From: an uncultured Methylocystaceae bacterium
Lineage (GTDB): Bacteria; Pseudomonadota; Alphaproteobacteria; Rhizobiales; Beijerinckiaceae
NCBI GenBank assembly: GCA_945956975.1
Contig: CAMFKC010000178.1
Coordinates: forward strand, 1-5,927
Length of the DNA: 5,927 nucleotides
Direction of reading: 5' to 3'
Positions 4,261-5,927 of this stretch are shown one piece after another (position 1 is the first letter of the stretch; each line of letters starts with the position of its first letter). Position numbers and translations under genes: made by a program. Below the pieces are notes generated by a model. The model did not search any database. It saw only the letters and a list, made by a program, of their open reading frames with translations, and was not told where the DNA came from.

Positions 4261-5927
4261 CACCTGCCGAGCGCCTTCAGTTCGCGCAGCGCCGCCGCAT
4301 CGCGCGGCGTGACATCGGGGAATTCCGGATCGGAGCCGACCGCCGGCGAAATCTTCCACGAGCGGGCGCACTTGCGGCCCTCCGCCCTGACCGGGGTCAC
4401 CGCCACGCCGGAAACGTCGGGCAGGACAAAGGCCCCTTCCGGCACGTCGCCGCTCGGTTGGATCGTCAGCCCGGAGGTGATGCAGACCTCCGCCATGTCG
4501 ACGCCCTCCACCGCCTCCCGCAATTGCGGGTCGGAGATGTAGACGACGGGCGCGGCCTCGAGCGAGGAGCCGATCGCCTTGTTGGCGCGCTCGATCTCCA
4601 GCGCGCCGGTGACGACGGAACGGACGCGGCGGATCTTGCGCCAGCGCTCGGCCAGCGCCTCGTCGCGATAGCGGGCGAGACCCTCGGGAAAGATTTCGAG
4701 GTGCACGGACGGCGCGCCGTTCGGCCGGTACATGGCCCAGGCCTCGTCCGTGGTGAAGACGAGGATCGGCGCGAGCCATTTCAGCACCGCGTCGCAGATG
4801 GCGTCGACCACCGTCAGCGCGGATTTGCGCAGATGGCTCGACGGCGCCTCGCAATAGAGCGCGTCCTTGCGGATGTCGAAATAGAAGGCCGAGCAATCGC
4901 CGGTCATGAAGGGCGTGACGGTCGCGACCACCTTCTTGTAGTCGAAATCCGCATAGGCCTGCTGCACGACGGCGTCGACCTCGGCGAGGCGATGCAGCAT
5001 CAGCCGCTCGAGTTCCGGCATCGACGCGAAGTCGACGCGGTCGCCTTCTCCGAAATGCGCGAGCGAGCCCAGCATCCAGCGGATGGTGTTGCGCAGCTTG
5101 CGATAATTGTCGGTGGTGAACTTCAGGATTTCCGGGCCGAGGCGCTGGTCGTCGGAATAATCGACGCTCGCCGCCCACAGGCGAAGGATGTCGGCGCCGA
5201 GTTCGTTGATCAGCTTTTCCGGCGCGAGCGCATTGAACTGCGACTTGGACATCTTGCGGCCGTGCTCGTCCAGCGTGAAGCCGTGCGTCAGCACGACGTC
5301 ATAGGGCGCGCGCCCGCGCGTGCCGCAGCTTTCGAGCAGCGAGGAATGGAACCAGCCGCGGTGCTGGTCGGAGCCTTCGAGATACATGACTTCGTCGGCG
5401 CCGCCGTCGCGGATGCGGTGCACGCCCTGGAGGCCGTGGAAATGCTTGCCGTCTTCCAGCACGAAGGCGTGGGTGGAGCCGGAATCGAACCAGACGTCGA
5501 GAACGTCGTCGACCTTGTCGTAATCGTCGGGATTGTAGTTTGGCCCGAGGAACCTCGCCTTGGCGCCCTCGGCGAACCAGGCGTCGGCGCCCTCCGCCTC
5601 GAAGGCGTCGCCAATGCGCTTGTTCACCTCGGGGTCGACCAGCGGCGCGTGCTCGCCCTTCTTCACGAAGACGGCGATCGGCACGCCCCAGGCGCGCTGG
5701 CGCGACATGACCCAGTCGGGCTTGGCCGCGATCATGCCGGTGATGCGGTTCTGGCCGGAGGCCGGCTCCCAGCGGACCTTGGTGATCTCTTCGAGCGCGA
5801 CGGCGCGGAGTGACGGACGCTCCTCCCTCCCCTTTACGGGGAGGGTGGCGAGCGAAGCGAGCCGGGTGGGGTGGGAGTCCGTATCATCCGAGCCGACGCC
5901 TGCGGCGTCGGACCCCACCCCTCCCCC
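4257..5927 (-). CDS. ileS: Isoleucyl-tRNA synthetase, C-terminal ~55% (5' end outside window)
   Basis: A class I aminoacyl-tRNA synthetase that charges tRNA-Ile with isoleucine in the cytoplasm. The frame is open to the window edge, giving 556 residues; the N-terminus, HIGH motif and most of the editing domain lie outside. Counting from the edge, residues 1-36 are encoded by a palindromic repeat. From LRAVALEEI on, the sequence is typical IleS: PDWVMSRQRAWGVP (~70-83), DVWFDSGSTH (~144-153), YLEGSDQHRGWF (~182-193), then KMSKS (225-229, encoded at 5241-5255), which binds ATP. The helical anticodon-binding domain follows. At the C-terminus the zinc knuckle of E. coli-type IleS is degenerate: KCARSW keeps only the first Cys (residue 520), and the last CxRC is replaced by VTPRD. 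I believe this is usual in alphaproteobacteria. After KMSKS the text is QFNALAP, not the common LGNVVAP. The gene overlaps lspA by four bases. Confidence 0.95.
   Translation of the reverse strand, partial: GGGVGSDAAGVGSDDTDSHPTRLASLATLPVKGREERPSLRAVALEEITKVRWEPASGQNRITGMIAAKPDWVMSRQRAWGVPIAVFVKKGEHAPLVDPEVNKRIGDAFEAEGADAWFAEGAKARFLGPNYNPDDYDKVDDVLDVWFDSGSTHAFVLEDGKHFHGLQGVHRIRDGGADEVMYLEGSDQHRGWFHSSLLESCGTRGRAPYDVVLTHGFTLDEHGRKMSKSQFNALAPEKLINELGADILRLWAASVDYSDDQRLGPEILKFTTDNYRKLRNTIRWMLGSLAHFGEGDRVDFASMPELERLMLHRLAEVDAVVQQAYADFDYKKVVATVTPFMTGDCSAFYFDIRKDALYCEAPSSHLRKSALTVVDAICDAVLKWLAPILVFTTDEAWAMYRPNGAPSVHLEIFPEGLARYRDEALAERWRKIRRVRSVVTGALEIERANKAIGSSLEAAPVVYISDPQLREAVEGVDMAEVCITSGLTIQPSGDVPEGAFVLPDVSGVAVTPVRAEGRKCARSWKISPAVGSDPEFPDVTPRDAAALRELKALGRW
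5820..5927. repeat. Palindromic repeat element lying in the ileS reading frame (runs off window)
   Basis: Several inverted repeats are packed here. ccctcccc (5825-5832) pairs with ggggaggg (5838-5845) around the loop tttac. gggtggggt (5864-5872) pairs with accccaccc (5912-5920). Inside that, ccgacgcc-tgc-ggcgtcgg forms an 8-bp hairpin at 5893-5911. Between them lies ggcgagcgaagcgagcc (5847-5863), which holds the direct repeat GCGAGC-GAA-GCGAGC. The GGGAGGGTGGCGAGCGAAGC text matches a dispersed repeat I recall as widespread in Rhizobiales and other proteobacteria, normally between genes. The element is read in frame by ileS and adds about 36 residues rich in Gly, Asp, Ser and Thr, with no stop codon. 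Its right end is outside the window, so its full length and any target duplication are unknown. Confidence 0.85.

Noticed and set aside
4261..5178. N-terminal extension of LspA giving a 489-residue fusion
   Set aside because: It overlaps the conserved C-terminal half of IleS in a different frame and has no LspA-like or other domain content; LspA proteins are about 160-190 residues.
4233..5813. Long plus-strand open frame (526 codons) opposite ileS
   Set aside because: Fully antisense to conserved IleS sequence including KMSKS; no motif of its own. Its length reflects codon bias.
5820..5927. CRISPR array or insertion sequence at the right end
   Set aside because: There are no regularly spaced direct repeats with spacers, and no transposase reading frame; the structure is a set of short inverted repeats typical of a small palindromic element.

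Overview
The window is GC-rich DNA, and all of its genes lie on the minus strand. Gene order and protein sequence point to an alphaproteobacterium, most likely of the order Rhizobiales (Hyphomicrobiales). The evidence is the run ileS, lspA, a periplasmic protein and two M16 peptidase genes, an alphaproteobacterial type of IleS C-terminus, and two kinds of palindromic repeat that resemble elements I recall from Rhizobiales genomes. I cannot name the genus from sequence alone.

Layout, read in the direction of transcription (right to left). 5927-4257: the 3' part of ileS (isoleucyl-tRNA synthetase), from the return to the catalytic domain after the editing insert through KMSKS and the anticodon-binding domain to the stop. 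Its rightmost ~108 nt are not IleS-like but are a palindromic repeat read in frame. 4260-3709: lspA (lipoprotein signal peptidase), starting at a GTG that overlaps the ileS stop. 3631-2906: a signal-peptide-bearing periplasmic protein of unknown function with a short motif like the DUF3035/BamF family. 2905-2755: an intergenic gap with a good sigma-70-type promoter. 2754-1420 and 1423-143: two M16B peptidase-like proteins that overlap by four bases (GTGA). 142-1: non-coding, with a short hairpin and a nested inverted repeat.

How the genes fit together. ileS and lspA are translationally coupled, and the periplasmic protein gene may be co-transcribed with them after a 77-nt gap. The two M16 genes form a second unit with its own promoter. 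The first M16 protein keeps the HxxEH zinc site but lacks the Arg/Tyr pair; the second lacks the zinc site but keeps the Arg/Tyr pair. They therefore look like two halves of one heterodimeric metallopeptidase. LspA and, possibly, the DUF3035-like protein belong to the envelope and lipoprotein maturation theme.

The most unusual observation is the palindromic repeat in the ileS reading frame. It adds roughly 36 codons with no stop, in a loop of the enzyme that is normally variable. This recalls the Rickettsia palindromic elements that sit inside protein genes. The rest of the window is ordinary, conserved chromosomal DNA.
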